Positions 7,039 through 13,767 of a stretch of DNA of 21,285 nucleotides are shown one piece after another; positions within the stretch are counted from its first letter, which is position 1, and every line of letters starts with the position of its first letter. The notes beneath the pieces are model-generated. The model did not search any database. It was given only the letters and a program-made list of their open reading frames with translations, and was not told the DNA's origin. Source of the DNA: a virus; the IMG/VR virus record IMGVR_UViG_3300024231_000066, positions 1 to 21,285 of that record, one strand, 5' to 3'. The translations under genes were made by a program, and so were the position numbers.

Positions 7039-7302
7039 TTAGTATGCGAAATCAGCCACTGAGAAGTCAGCACCTAGAGCCGCGTCTAAACCAGCGGCAT
7101 CCCATGCGCCGTTGTTTTCTACTGCGATTCTTACATCGTTACCATCGATAGCACCTAATAGTACTACTGTTGCACGTGTTCCTGCACCTTCTACGATTGC
7201 TTTCATGTCGCTTGCCGCCATACCAGTTTTTGTAACTGTAAAGTGATTTAAATTACCTGTTAAAAACTGACCTGCGTCATATGATTCATGTACTTTTGCC
7301 AT
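7039..7302 (-). CDS. Small virion-type protein, probably highly expressed
   Basis: 87 residues, short paralogue of the 6509-6901 product through its N-terminus (MAKVHESYDAGQFLTGNLNH). The middle carries beta-strand-like TRATVVLLGAIDGNDVRIAVE; the C-terminus is Ala/Asp-rich. No catalytic motif. It stands alone: two tandem late promoters, a GGAG ribosome site, and an own three-hairpin terminator region. That layout fits a protein needed in many copies, such as a capsid decoration or tail-tube-associated protein, but the function is not recognised. Confidence 0.65.
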   Translation of the reverse strand: MAKVHESYDAGQFLTGNLNHFTVTKTGMAASDMKAIVEGAGTRATVVLLGAIDGNDVRIAVENNGAWDAAGLDAALGADFSVADFAY

Positions 7303-7330
7303 TTTAGTTCTCCTAAATGAAATTAAAACT

Positions 7331-7349
7331 GAGCATATTTATATTGCTC
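7331..7349 (-). repeat. Inverted repeat enclosing a TATAAATA late box
   Basis: Minus strand GAGCA-ATATAAATA-TGCTC: 5-bp arms with the late promoter in the loop. If transcribed from the upstream late box (7358-7365), the second box would lie in a hairpin loop of the leader. Confidence 0.5.
7336..7343 (-). promoter_or_regulatory. Second (proximal) late promoter TATAAATA for the 87-residue gene
   Basis: Exact T4 consensus TATAAATA on the minus strand, 33 nt before the ATG at 7302, about 14 nt downstream of another late box. Confidence 0.65.
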
Positions 7350-7357
7350 TATGCTTT

Positions 7358-7365
7358 TATTTATC
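7358..7365 (-). promoter_or_regulatory. First (distal) late promoter GATAAATA for the 87-residue gene
   Basis: GATAAATAAAAG on the minus strand directly after a perfect 16-bp palindrome and ~22 nt after the stop of the upstream gene. Confidence 0.65.
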
Positions 7366-7381
7366 ATTTTTTGCAAAAAAT
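7366..7381. repeat. Perfect 16-bp palindrome next to a late promoter
   Basis: ATTTTTTGCAAAAAAT, its own reverse complement, abuts the GATAAATA at 7358-7365 and follows the stop of the gene ending at 7388. It could be a protein-binding site or part of a weak bidirectional terminator. Confidence 0.5.
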
Positions 7382-7387
7382 CGGGCG

Positions 7388-8182
7388 TTACGAGGACTTT
7401 TTATATCTCTGAGATAAATCCCTGCCCTTGTTTCTATCCGTACTTTGGTAAGAAGTTTTACCTAAAAACTTACCAGCCTTGTTTGCGGCGACGGCCGCGG
7501 CTCCAAATGCCGCTACTTTAGTGATTGGCTTGTCCCAAATGCTTTTTACTACAGATTTTGTTGATTTTTTGTCTTTATACATGTAATTTCCACGCTTTTG
7601 AAACGATTTTAACGCTGGCATCAACTCACTACGCATTGCTTTTGCACGTGTATACTGCATCATTCTTGTAGTAACTAGTGCTTTTTGGTTCTGATTTAAG
7701 TTATCCCAATCACCTATAAGTCTTCTCATGGATTTCAACATGCCATCTTGTACATTTAAGTCACGTTGAAATCTTAATAACATTCTTTGTTCAAACCCTG
7801 AATCTGACTTACCTGCACCAATATGTCCTAAATATCTCAACAAGTCTTGTTTCTTTATATTAATTCTTCCGTGTGCAATTTTATCTCTTGGGTCTGTGTA
7901 ATCTATGCCTTTGCCCATCATACGATGTAGTGTAGCATATAAATCTGTACCACTTGTTCTAAAGTAATCAAAGTTTCTATATGCTATTGTTCTATTAGCA
8001 TATTCTTTTGCCAATGGTGCAAACTCATAATCTTTATTCATCATGTTTAACTGCATAAGATAAGCAAACGTAAGTTCACCTGCATCTGAAACGTTAAGAC
8101 TATTCATATTCTGCTTTGTTCTGAATAATCTACTTTCTGTAAGTGTATTAACTAATTGTAATTTGCCTTTATACTGTTCCAT
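7388..8182 (-). CDS. Late basic protein, unknown function, with Ala-rich C-terminal segment
   Basis: 264 residues, very Lys/Arg- and Met-rich, mostly helical by composition (FEQRMLLRFQRDLNVQDGML, TTRMMQYTRAKAMRSELM). Near the C-terminus (~220-240) there is a short Ala-rich hydrophobic stretch (KVAAFGAAAVAANKAGKF), too weak to call a membrane helix with confidence, followed by a basic, Ser-rich tail. The start overlaps the stop of the upstream 65-residue gene (TAATG). Last gene of the late unit from 10,195. A virion-internal or DNA-associated protein is plausible from its charge. Confidence 0.55.
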   Translation of the reverse strand: MEQYKGKLQLVNTLTESRLFRTKQNMNSLNVSDAGELTFAYLMQLNMMNKDYEFAPLAKEYANRTIAYRNFDYFRTSGTDLYATLHRMMGKGIDYTDPRDKIAHGRINIKKQDLLRYLGHIGAGKSDSGFEQRMLLRFQRDLNVQDGMLKSMRRLIGDWDNLNQNQKALVTTRMMQYTRAKAMRSELMPALKSFQKRGNYMYKDKKSTKSVVKSIWDKPITKVAAFGAAAVAANKAGKFLGKTSYQSTDRNKGRDLSQRYKKSS

Positions 8183-8379
8183 TATTTTTTCCTTGATTGT
8201 AATACTTGATTACATTTGTCACTTGCATATGTTGAAAACCATCTTGGAGCAAACGCATGTATAAAACACGCATATGCGGCCTTTTCTAGTTGCCACGAAA
8301 CCCACATTGCATGTTTAAAATGTTCCCAACGTGTTTCACCGACTTCTTCTAAGTGTAGTTTACATTTTTTACTTAACAT
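8182..8379 (-). CDS. Small DUF6356-like protein
   Basis: 65 residues matching, as I recall it, the pattern of the short DUF6356 family: HLEEVGETRWEHFKHAM, hydrophobic mid helix, then CFIHAFAPRWFSTYASD. In related proteins this His-Ala-x-x-Pro plus T-x-AS block follows two amphipathic/hydrophobic helices. Biochemical function is unknown; weak membrane association is possible. The ATG follows the upstream stop directly (TAGATG), so it is coupled to the nucleotidyltransferase-like gene. Confidence 0.65.
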   Translation of the reverse strand: MLSKKCKLHLEEVGETRWEHFKHAMWVSWQLEKAAYACFIHAFAPRWFSTYASDKCNQVLQSRKK

Positions 8380-9729
8380 CTAATCTCTCGGTGCGAAATT
8401 TGCCGCACTAAACTCTAATCTATCTACAATCTTCATTGCTCTACCAACATGGTCAACAATGACAAAGCCTTCTGGATCTGTTACTTTAAATGATCCGTCT
8501 GGTTGTTCAATAAAACTATCAATCGCTTTTATATTTCTCATCTTTTTCTGAAACATCATTTTAACTGCCTCAGTTTTTAGATATGCACGATACATATCAG
8601 CGATTTGTGTCTTATTGTTATTTATAATTCCCGAAACGGCTGATTTAGCCGATAATTTTGCCTGACCTGCTTTACCTTCTGGTCCTGTTTTTAATTTTGC
8701 TACTGCATCATCAAACTTTGACTCTAGTGAAGTTAAAAAGTCTTGTGCAAACTTACTTGCATCTTGTTCTAATGCCTGTCCTGAACGAATTGGTGCATTA
8801 GCATGTGCCTTAATAGCATTTACTAATTCAATACCACCAATCTTTTGATTTAATGCTTTAAATGTATTAGCATCTACTGACATTGAACTTAATTCTTTAA
8901 TTGCTGAACGAATTTTAGCACTGTTCTCTTTAGATAACTGTACTTGCCCTGTTACATCTTTAATTCTTGCATCAGTAAACCAAACATTCTTTGAAGGTCT
9001 TAATTTACTACTATCAAACCCAAATGTTGCTTTCATTTCTTCCATACTATTACCTGAGTAGCTTGTATGAAACACAATACCAATATCAGCCGACATCATT
9101 TCTTTGGCTGTTTTACTATCAGCAGGAACAACATAAGTGATTGTATTTGGTTTGAATGCAATATGAGGTTTGCCCTCAATATTAACTTGTTTCAAATCAC
9201 CTTTAGTGAATAACAAGTCACCTTGTAATACACCTTCAATACCTAAGTCTTTTAAATGTTCTAAAGATGAATTTAATTTACTACGCAATCCGGCTTTACT
9301 TACTTCTTCACCTTTGTTCGTAGTATCAGGATGATTTGTTTCAATATCTTGTGAAGATTTATTAAGTTTTGGTGTTTTTGCAAAGACACCTTTTGTGCCT
9401 ACAAAGAATTTACCATCTTGTGGGTCTGTTCCAGCAAATACAGCCGGAGATCCGTCCCATTTTGTAGTGATTGCATCACCGCCACCTTGACCATCTAGTG
9501 TGCTTAACAGTTTAGTAAATGTACCTACTATTCTTTTTATACCTTCAGAACCTTGCATGAACACAAGTTCTTCTGCGTGGTCTAAGTGTGTGTTCTTATC
9601 TTCTTCCTGTAAATCTGCATCTAACAAGCCTTTCATCTTTTTATGGAAGCCAACTTGTTTTAGACGTGGTTTTCTTGGACCTCTAAATCTACGTTCTCTG
9701 CCTTTACCTAAAATATCTTTTACTTTCAT
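8380..9729 (-). CDS. KWDG-motif nucleotidyltransferase/ligase-like protein
   Basis: 449 residues. After a basic N-terminus (1-33) comes a domain with ITTKWDGSPAVFAG, where K90-W-D92-G93 matches the KxDG nucleotidyl-acceptor motif of DNA/RNA ligases and capping enzymes. Further matching blocks are FFVGTKGVFAK (108-118), GIEGVLQGDLLFT (163-175, with an acidic residue in motif IIIa/IV position) and IAFKPN (190-195, possible motif V lysine). Residues ~210-449 are helical with no recognised domain. Similar proteins in marine T4-like phages are, to my memory, annotated only as unknown function (possibly DUF6267). Activity (ligase, capping or protein AMPylation) is inference. Its ATG overlaps the upstream stop (ATGA) and it belongs to a late unit, unlike typical replication ligases. 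Confidence 0.6.
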   Translation of the reverse strand: MKVKDILGKGRERRFRGPRKPRLKQVGFHKKMKGLLDADLQEEDKNTHLDHAEELVFMQGSEGIKRIVGTFTKLLSTLDGQGGGDAITTKWDGSPAVFAGTDPQDGKFFVGTKGVFAKTPKLNKSSQDIETNHPDTTNKGEEVSKAGLRSKLNSSLEHLKDLGIEGVLQGDLLFTKGDLKQVNIEGKPHIAFKPNTITYVVPADSKTAKEMMSADIGIVFHTSYSGNSMEEMKATFGFDSSKLRPSKNVWFTDARIKDVTGQVQLSKENSAKIRSAIKELSSMSVDANTFKALNQKIGGIELVNAIKAHANAPIRSGQALEQDASKFAQDFLTSLESKFDDAVAKLKTGPEGKAGQAKLSAKSAVSGIINNNKTQIADMYRAYLKTEAVKMMFQKKMRNIKAIDSFIEQPDGSFKVTDPEGFVIVDHVGRAMKIVDRLEFSAANFAPRD

Positions 9730-9947
9730 TTATTATCCCCAAGAGGTCTTTCACCGGTTAAATGAGGCTTAGCAAACCATAGCTTAAACCATTCGTCTGT
9801 GCCAGGTTGTATATTGTGCTTTTTTTGTAGTTTAGATTTTTCAGTTCCAGTATAAGATATATTCTCTTGCTGAGTTTCCTCGGGAAGATATGGCTTATAT
9901 ATACCAGATAGTACTTTTAATCTTTGTAATTGTTTCTCAAAATCCAT
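9726..9947 (-). CDS. Small conserved phage protein
   Basis: 73 residues, soluble, with conserved-looking blocks FEKQLQRLKVLSGIYKPYLP and GTDEWFKLWFAKPHLTGE. I recall very similar short proteins in many T4-like cyanophages without assigned function. Start overlaps the stop of the upstream gene (TAATG), stop overlaps the next start (ATGA), so translation of three genes is coupled. Confidence 0.65.
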   Translation of the reverse strand: MDFEKQLQRLKVLSGIYKPYLPEETQQENISYTGTEKSKLQKKHNIQPGTDEWFKLWFAKPHLTGERPLGDNK

Positions 9948-10195
9948 TACTTCTTAGCCTTAACACTGTTTATACCACGTTTAAACTTTCGAATATCACC
10001 AGAACGAATGCTATTAACAAGTCGTTTCTGTAAATCTAAAGCGTCATCTTCATCGAATTCACGATTAATGAATTCAATAAGATTTAATGCACCTGAAATG
10101 ATATTTTCTCCTTTTTGTTCTACAAATCTTTCACGTTCATTAGAATACGCTAAAGAATTTAGTTCTTCAAAGAGACTTTTTCTAGGTTTATCCAT
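9947..10195 (-). CDS. Small conserved phage protein, first gene of a late unit
   Basis: 82 residues, acidic/basic helical protein with the pattern ALNLIEFINREFDEDDALDL and a basic end (IRKFKRGINSVKAKK). No motif of known activity. GGAG ribosome site 9 nt ahead of the ATG and a late promoter that overlaps the stop codon of the helicase gene. It opens the late unit that contains the KWDG protein. Confidence 0.65.
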   Translation of the reverse strand: MDKPRKSLFEELNSLAYSNERERFVEQKGENIISGALNLIEFINREFDEDDALDLQKRLVNSIRSGDIRKFKRGINSVKAKK

Positions 10196-10216
10196 TGGTA
10201 TTTCTCCGTTCTACTG

Positions 10217-10224
10217 TATTTATC
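10217..10224 (-). promoter_or_regulatory. Late promoter GATAAATA for the 10195-7388 unit
   Basis: GATAAATACAGTAG on the minus strand. Its first two bases are the GA of the helicase stop codon TGA (10225-10223). Predicted start ~16 nt before the ATG at 10195, leaving CGGAG as ribosome site. Confidence 0.7.
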
Positions 10225-11635
10225 AGTTTTCATCAAAAGGAGAACGTGTTTTGGTCTTCAACATTGCTCTTAAGTCTTTTGCAACATCTGTTTGTTCTTC
10301 GGATTTTTCTTGGGTTTCTGCGACTACTGTAGTCTTTTTTCTTAAATTATCCATGATATTTAACGTAGATGATGTTTGTGTACCATCACCATCGTCAAAA
10401 CCTTCTGAATTATCATCTGTAATCTTCAAACTATCTCTATCAAATAACAGATTAATCTTACTTCCTACACCACTTGATGAACGAGTTTTTAGTAATTGTA
10501 ACTGATATTGTCCACGTTCACGCATTGCTTGACTTGTAAAAATACCAATAACATTGTCCGCAGTCTGAATTTTAGAGATACCACCAGCAATATGCGAATG
10601 GTCAAACTCAATTTCCTCAACTGCACTTCTGTTTAACTGTGATGCAGTTACTACGACATTTTCAGTTTCCATTGCAAAGTTACGAATTTCTTCTGTTACA
10701 TATTTGTCTTTAATAAACAAATCTCCAGCCGAAACTTTTTTAGTTGCTGGCATTAACAAATCAAGATAATCGATACACATGCAATCTACTCGTTTGCCAG
10801 TTTGTATTTGTAATTCTTTAATATAAGAACGCAAGTCGTTAACTGTAGAGCCTGATGGAAGATACTTTACTCTTAACATGCCAGACTTTTTACCTTTAGT
10901 TTTAACTGCTAATTCAACATCATCTAATTCTTTAAAAATTCTTTTTGTACTTCTATCTGTAAGCATTGCATCCATACGCATACTTGATAATTCTTCTGAA
11001 AGTTCAAGTGTAAAGTATACACAGTTTAATCCTGCTTCTGCCCAATTCAAACTCATATTTTGCATGAACAAAGATTTACCTGCACCAGATCCGCCTGCAA
11101 AGATTGTAATCTCGCCACGATTTATTCCGCCATACAATTTATCGTCTAGTACTTTCCAACCAGTCGTAATCTGACCATTGTTATCTTTTAGTTTTTCAAG
11201 TCTTGCTCTAGGATCTTCAAAATAATCTGTACCTAATGAACGTGCTAGTCCAGTTTGTACTGCTTCTTTAATTCTAAGTTCTACTTCACCATACTTACCT
11301 GTTTCAAGCAAATCTGCACTATCAATAATTGCTTTTTCTATTGATTTATGTCTACAGAATGTTTCAAACTCATCGATAAACCAATCTGTGTGTTGACTAA
11401 TATTGTCTACTTTCTCAATGTCTTGTCCTGTTTGTGCTTTAATAATTTCAGGAGTAGGAATAGTTGCATATTCTTCTGAATGGTCAACTAATAAATCAAC
11501 TACTTTTCTTATACTTCTATCAAAATAACCAGGCTTTACAATACTACGGACCCTAGAGTATAACTCTGGATCTGATATCATAAATTGCACAAACAATTTT
11601 TGTAAATCTGAACTATAATCTTTTATATCGGACAT
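10223..11635 (-). CDS. 41: Replicative DNA helicase, DnaB/T4 gp41 type
   Basis: 470 residues, the size of T4 gp41. It unwinds DNA 5'-3' at the fork as a hexamer and works with the primase encoded at 13768-14769. Seen: N-terminal helical domain (1-135); RecA-type ATPase with Walker A GGSGAGKS (181-188), FTLELSEE (208-215, catalytic Glu region), Walker B VDCMCIDYLD with D289, TASQLNRSA (Q333, sensor), and KTRSSSG (383-389) carrying the arginine-finger region. The C-terminal ~65 residues are acidic and Ser/Thr-rich, probably disordered. No Shine-Dalgarno; a near-consensus sigma70 promoter has its -10 box 6 nt before the ATG, so the transcript is predicted leaderless. The stop codon overlaps the next late promoter. 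Confidence 0.93.
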   Translation of the reverse strand: MSDIKDYSSDLQKLFVQFMISDPELYSRVRSIVKPGYFDRSIRKVVDLLVDHSEEYATIPTPEIIKAQTGQDIEKVDNISQHTDWFIDEFETFCRHKSIEKAIIDSADLLETGKYGEVELRIKEAVQTGLARSLGTDYFEDPRARLEKLKDNNGQITTGWKVLDDKLYGGINRGEITIFAGGSGAGKSLFMQNMSLNWAEAGLNCVYFTLELSEELSSMRMDAMLTDRSTKRIFKELDDVELAVKTKGKKSGMLRVKYLPSGSTVNDLRSYIKELQIQTGKRVDCMCIDYLDLLMPATKKVSAGDLFIKDKYVTEEIRNFAMETENVVVTASQLNRSAVEEIEFDHSHIAGGISKIQTADNVIGIFTSQAMRERGQYQLQLLKTRSSSGVGSKINLLFDRDSLKITDDNSEGFDDGDGTQTSSTLNIMDNLRKKTTVVAETQEKSEEQTDVAKDLRAMLKTKTRSPFDEN

Positions 11636-11641
11636 TCTTAT

Positions 11642-11670
11642 ATTCTACTCTCTCTTATGGTAAATGTCAA
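11642..11670 (-). promoter_or_regulatory. Sigma70-type early promoter for the helicase gene
   Basis: TTGACA (11670-11665), 17 bp, TAGAAT (11647-11642) on the minus strand. The -35 box overlaps the TGA stop of the psiE-like gene. The ATG follows 6 nt after the -10 box. Confidence 0.75.
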
Positions 11671-12095
11671 TCCTTATCCTTCTCTCTTAAAAACTTTTTT
11701 TCTAAACTAAGTTTATCTTTTAAACTCATAAGATATGCCGCTCCTGCCAATACTGCAATAGCACCTGCTTCTGCAACAAGCATCCACGGGTCTGCTTCTT
11801 TCGAATGAAGTACAATTAATCTACAAAGTGCCGTCATGGCAATGATGATAGGTAAAGTAACAGGTATTCTATTACTGATATAGAATGCACCTACCATACC
11901 AACAATCTCTGCATAAATGAAAAGTAAGAACAAGTCACCTAGTTCTACTTTTAAGTTTTTCACCATATGAAAAATATCCATACCTGCGGCAAGCATTGTT
12001 AGTAATCCAATTACTGCTAATAATAGTTTTTCACTGTAAAGTGTTGTCCAGTGTAATCTACTATTAATCTTAGTTAAATCTAATTTAATTTTCAT
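11667..12095 (-). CDS. psiE: PsiE-like inner-membrane protein
   Basis: 142 residues from the ATG at 12095. A longer frame opening at 12167 would overlap the prs coding end by 68 nt and is not used; the ATG at 12095 follows the prs stop by 4 nt. About four hydrophobic helices are visible (roughly 24-42, 54-74, 81-96 and 106-122). The middle matches the E. coli phosphate-starvation protein PsiE in order and character: LFLLFIYAEIVGMVGAFYIS, then P[VL]...IIIAMTALCRLIVLHSKEADP (PsiE: TAIVRLIIVDHKSPLD). The C-terminus is charged and cytosolic-type. PsiE's own molecular function is unknown; a link to phosphate limitation in the host is inferred. Co-transcribed with prs. Confidence 0.72.
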   Translation of the reverse strand: MKIKLDLTKINSRLHWTTLYSEKLLLAVIGLLTMLAAGMDIFHMVKNLKVELGDLFLLFIYAEIVGMVGAFYISNRIPVTLPIIIAMTALCRLIVLHSKEADPWMLVAEAGAIAVLAGAAYLMSLKDKLSLEKKFLREKDKD

Positions 12096-12099
12096 AATA

Positions 12100-13047
12100 C
12101 TAATGTACTTTCGCTTTAAACAGACTACTAACACTTTCTTCATTATTAACTCGTCTGATTGCTTCACCTAACAACCCACAAATTGAAACTGTTCTTGTCT
12201 TTTTACAATCACTAGGACATCTAAATTCAATACTGTCTGTGATAACTAATTCTTCTAGTACACTCTTTTCAACTTTCTTACATGCTTCACCACTTAGAAC
12301 ACCATGTGTAATATATGCTCGTACACTCAGAGCGCCAGCATCTAAAATTGCCTGAGCCGCATTGCAAAGGGTTCCACCACTATCAACAATATCATCTACA
12401 AGAATTGCATGTTGTCCTTTTACTTCACCAATTAAATTCATTACTTCTGCTTTACCGGCTTCTGGTCTACGTTTATCAACGATAGCATAATTGGCATGAT
12501 ACATATCAGCAAACTTTCTTGCTCTTACTGTACCACCAGCATCTGGAGAAACAAATACAATTGGTTCTTCATCTACATTAAGTTGTTTTTTGATATCTCT
12601 TGCAAAAACTAATCTACTTGTTAAATCATCAACGGGTATATCAAAGAAGCCTTGAATTTGTCCAGCATGTAAATCCATTGTTAAGATTCTATCTGCACCT
12701 GATTTAGTAATAAGATTAGCAACAAGTTTTGCAGTAATAGGAGTACGTGATGCACTCTTACGATCCTGTCTTGCATAACCAAAATAAGGAATAACGGCAG
12801 TGATACGTTTGGCTGAACTACGTTTAGCCGCATCAATCATGACCATCATTTCCATTAAATTATCATTTACTGGTGAACTTGTACTTTGTATGATGAAAAC
12901 ATCTTCACCTCTGATGTTATCAAAAAATTCTACACTACATTCTCCATCTGCAAAAGTTTTAATATCAGACGGGACAATATCAGTAAAACAATGTTCAGCA
13001 ATCTTTTCCGCTAAATCTCTGTTACTGTTACCAGCTATAATCTTCAT
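12100..13047 (-). CDS. prs: Ribose-phosphate pyrophosphokinase (PRPP synthetase)
   Basis: Makes PRPP from ribose-5-phosphate and ATP, the precursor for purine, pyrimidine and NAD synthesis. 315 residues from the ATG at 13047, the normal length of class I enzymes; an in-frame GTG at 13056 adds three residues but the family starts MK-I/L-x-AGN, so the ATG is preferred (AAGGTGAGG ahead). Seen: [13 protein letters not shown] at the N-terminus, [15 protein letters not shown], the flexible-loop stretch [18 protein letters not shown], metal site [17 protein letters not shown], and the PRPP-binding loop [10 protein letters not shown]. All key motifs are intact. Likely boosts nucleotide supply during phage replication. 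Driven by a sigma70-type promoter with a symmetric element in its spacer. Confidence 0.95.
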   Translation of the reverse strand: MKIIAGNSNRDLAEKIAEHCFTDIVPSDIKTFADGECSVEFFDNIRGEDVFIIQSTSSPVNDNLMEMMVMIDAAKRSSAKRITAVIPYFGYARQDRKSASRTPITAKLVANLITKSGADRILTMDLHAGQIQGFFDIPVDDLTSRLVFARDIKKQLNVDEEPIVFVSPDAGGTVRARKFADMYHANYAIVDKRRPEAGKAEVMNLIGEVKGQHAILVDDIVDSGGTLCNAAQAILDAGALSVRAYITHGVLSGEACKKVEKSVLEELVITDSIEFRCPSDCKKTRTVSICGLLGEAIRRVNNEESVSSLFKAKVH

Positions 13048-13080
13048 AGACCTCACCTTTATGTTACAGTTAATACTGTT

Positions 13081-13109
13081 ATAATAGCAAATTTATTTGC
13101 AATAGTCAA
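13081..13109 (-). promoter_or_regulatory. Sigma70-type early promoter for prs-psiE
   Basis: TTGACT (13109-13104), 17 bp, TATTAT (13086-13081) with a TGC extension before the -10 box. Leader ~27 nt with AAGGTGAGG before the ATG at 13047. Confidence 0.78.
13087..13100. promoter_or_regulatory. Inverted repeat in the prs promoter spacer, possible operator
   Basis: GCAAAT-TT-ATTTGC fills most of the 17-bp spacer between -35 and -10. Six-base arms with a 2-nt centre are suited to a dimeric repressor. No such repeat is seen in the other early promoters here. Confidence 0.4.
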
Positions 13110-13119
13110 TAGAAAACTG

Positions 13120-13758
13120 TTAGTAAGTAGTAATTAATTTGTCAGCGATACCGTGCTTGATTGCTTCTTCTGGAGTTAACCAATGGTCTGTTTTAGGTGC
13201 TAACAAGTTCTTACGAATATATGCTTTCGTTTTGCCTGTACATTTAATGTAATGTTCCATTAATTTTTCATTGGTCCAGTCCATATGCTTACGGCTTTCT
13301 ACCATATCATGGTATTGTCCTTTTGTTCCACCTGAGAACTCATGTGACATGACCGCAGTGTTTTGTGTAAGATAACGATGACCTTTTACACCAGACATCA
13401 TCAACATAACTCCACAACTTGCAATAGAACCCATACCGTATGTATAAACTGGAATACGTGACTGTTTGATTGTATCAATTAGATGCATACAACTGTCTAC
13501 AAACCCACCAGGTGAATTGATATACAAGTGAATAGTTTCTGGTGCTTTGTCTTTTGGCATAAGATTGTATTCAATAATCATTTTTACCAAAGGCATACAG
13601 TTGTCTTGATTAAATTCCTTGTCCATGAAAAGAATACCATTATCTTTGCTATACTCGCCTGGTTGCTTGGGTGGTGCCGGCGGCATCGGAGGGGGTGGGG
13701 GAGCAGGCATTTTGGGTTGTTCTTTTGGTAGTGGAATAATTGGTTTATCATTTTTCAT
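13120..13758 (-). CDS. clpP: ClpP-like serine protease
   Basis: 212 residues. The core (about 38-210) aligns with ClpP: IHLYINSPGGFVDSCMHLID (oxyanion/head region), GMGSIASCGVMLMMSG with catalytic S114, VMSHEF with H139, and a TDHWLTPEEAIKHGIAD segment with D191; the triad is complete. Residues 9-33 form a Pro-rich, flexible N-terminal arm not present in typical ClpP, and the usual N-terminal ClpX/ClpA-docking loop is not recognisable. It could work with host Clp ATPases, as a separate peptidase, or in head maturation. It begins 9 nt after the primase stop, with only a weak AGGA site, so it is probably co-expressed with primase. Confidence 0.88.
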   Translation of the reverse strand: MKNDKPIIPLPKEQPKMPAPPPPPMPPAPPKQPGEYSKDNGILFMDKEFNQDNCMPLVKMIIEYNLMPKDKAPETIHLYINSPGGFVDSCMHLIDTIKQSRIPVYTYGMGSIASCGVMLMMSGVKGHRYLTQNTAVMSHEFSGGTKGQYHDMVESRKHMDWTNEKLMEHYIKCTGKTKAYIRKNLLAPKTDHWLTPEEAIKHGIADKLITTY

Positions 13759-13767
13759 GTTTTTATT

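Noticed and set aside
8619-8626. TATAAATA on the minus strand inside the KWDG gene
   Set aside because: No gene start follows; next start is at 8379, ~240 nt away, already in a coupled operon. Likely chance in AT-rich DNA.
9930-10505. Plus-strand open frame of 191 codons
   Set aside because: It is the shadow of the helicase 3' end and small genes on the other strand; Ser/Phe-rich composition without domain signs.
12096-12167. Upstream extension of the psiE-like gene by 24 residues
   Set aside because: It would overlap the prs coding end by 68 nt and its sequence does not look like PsiE; ATG at 12095 directly follows the prs stop.
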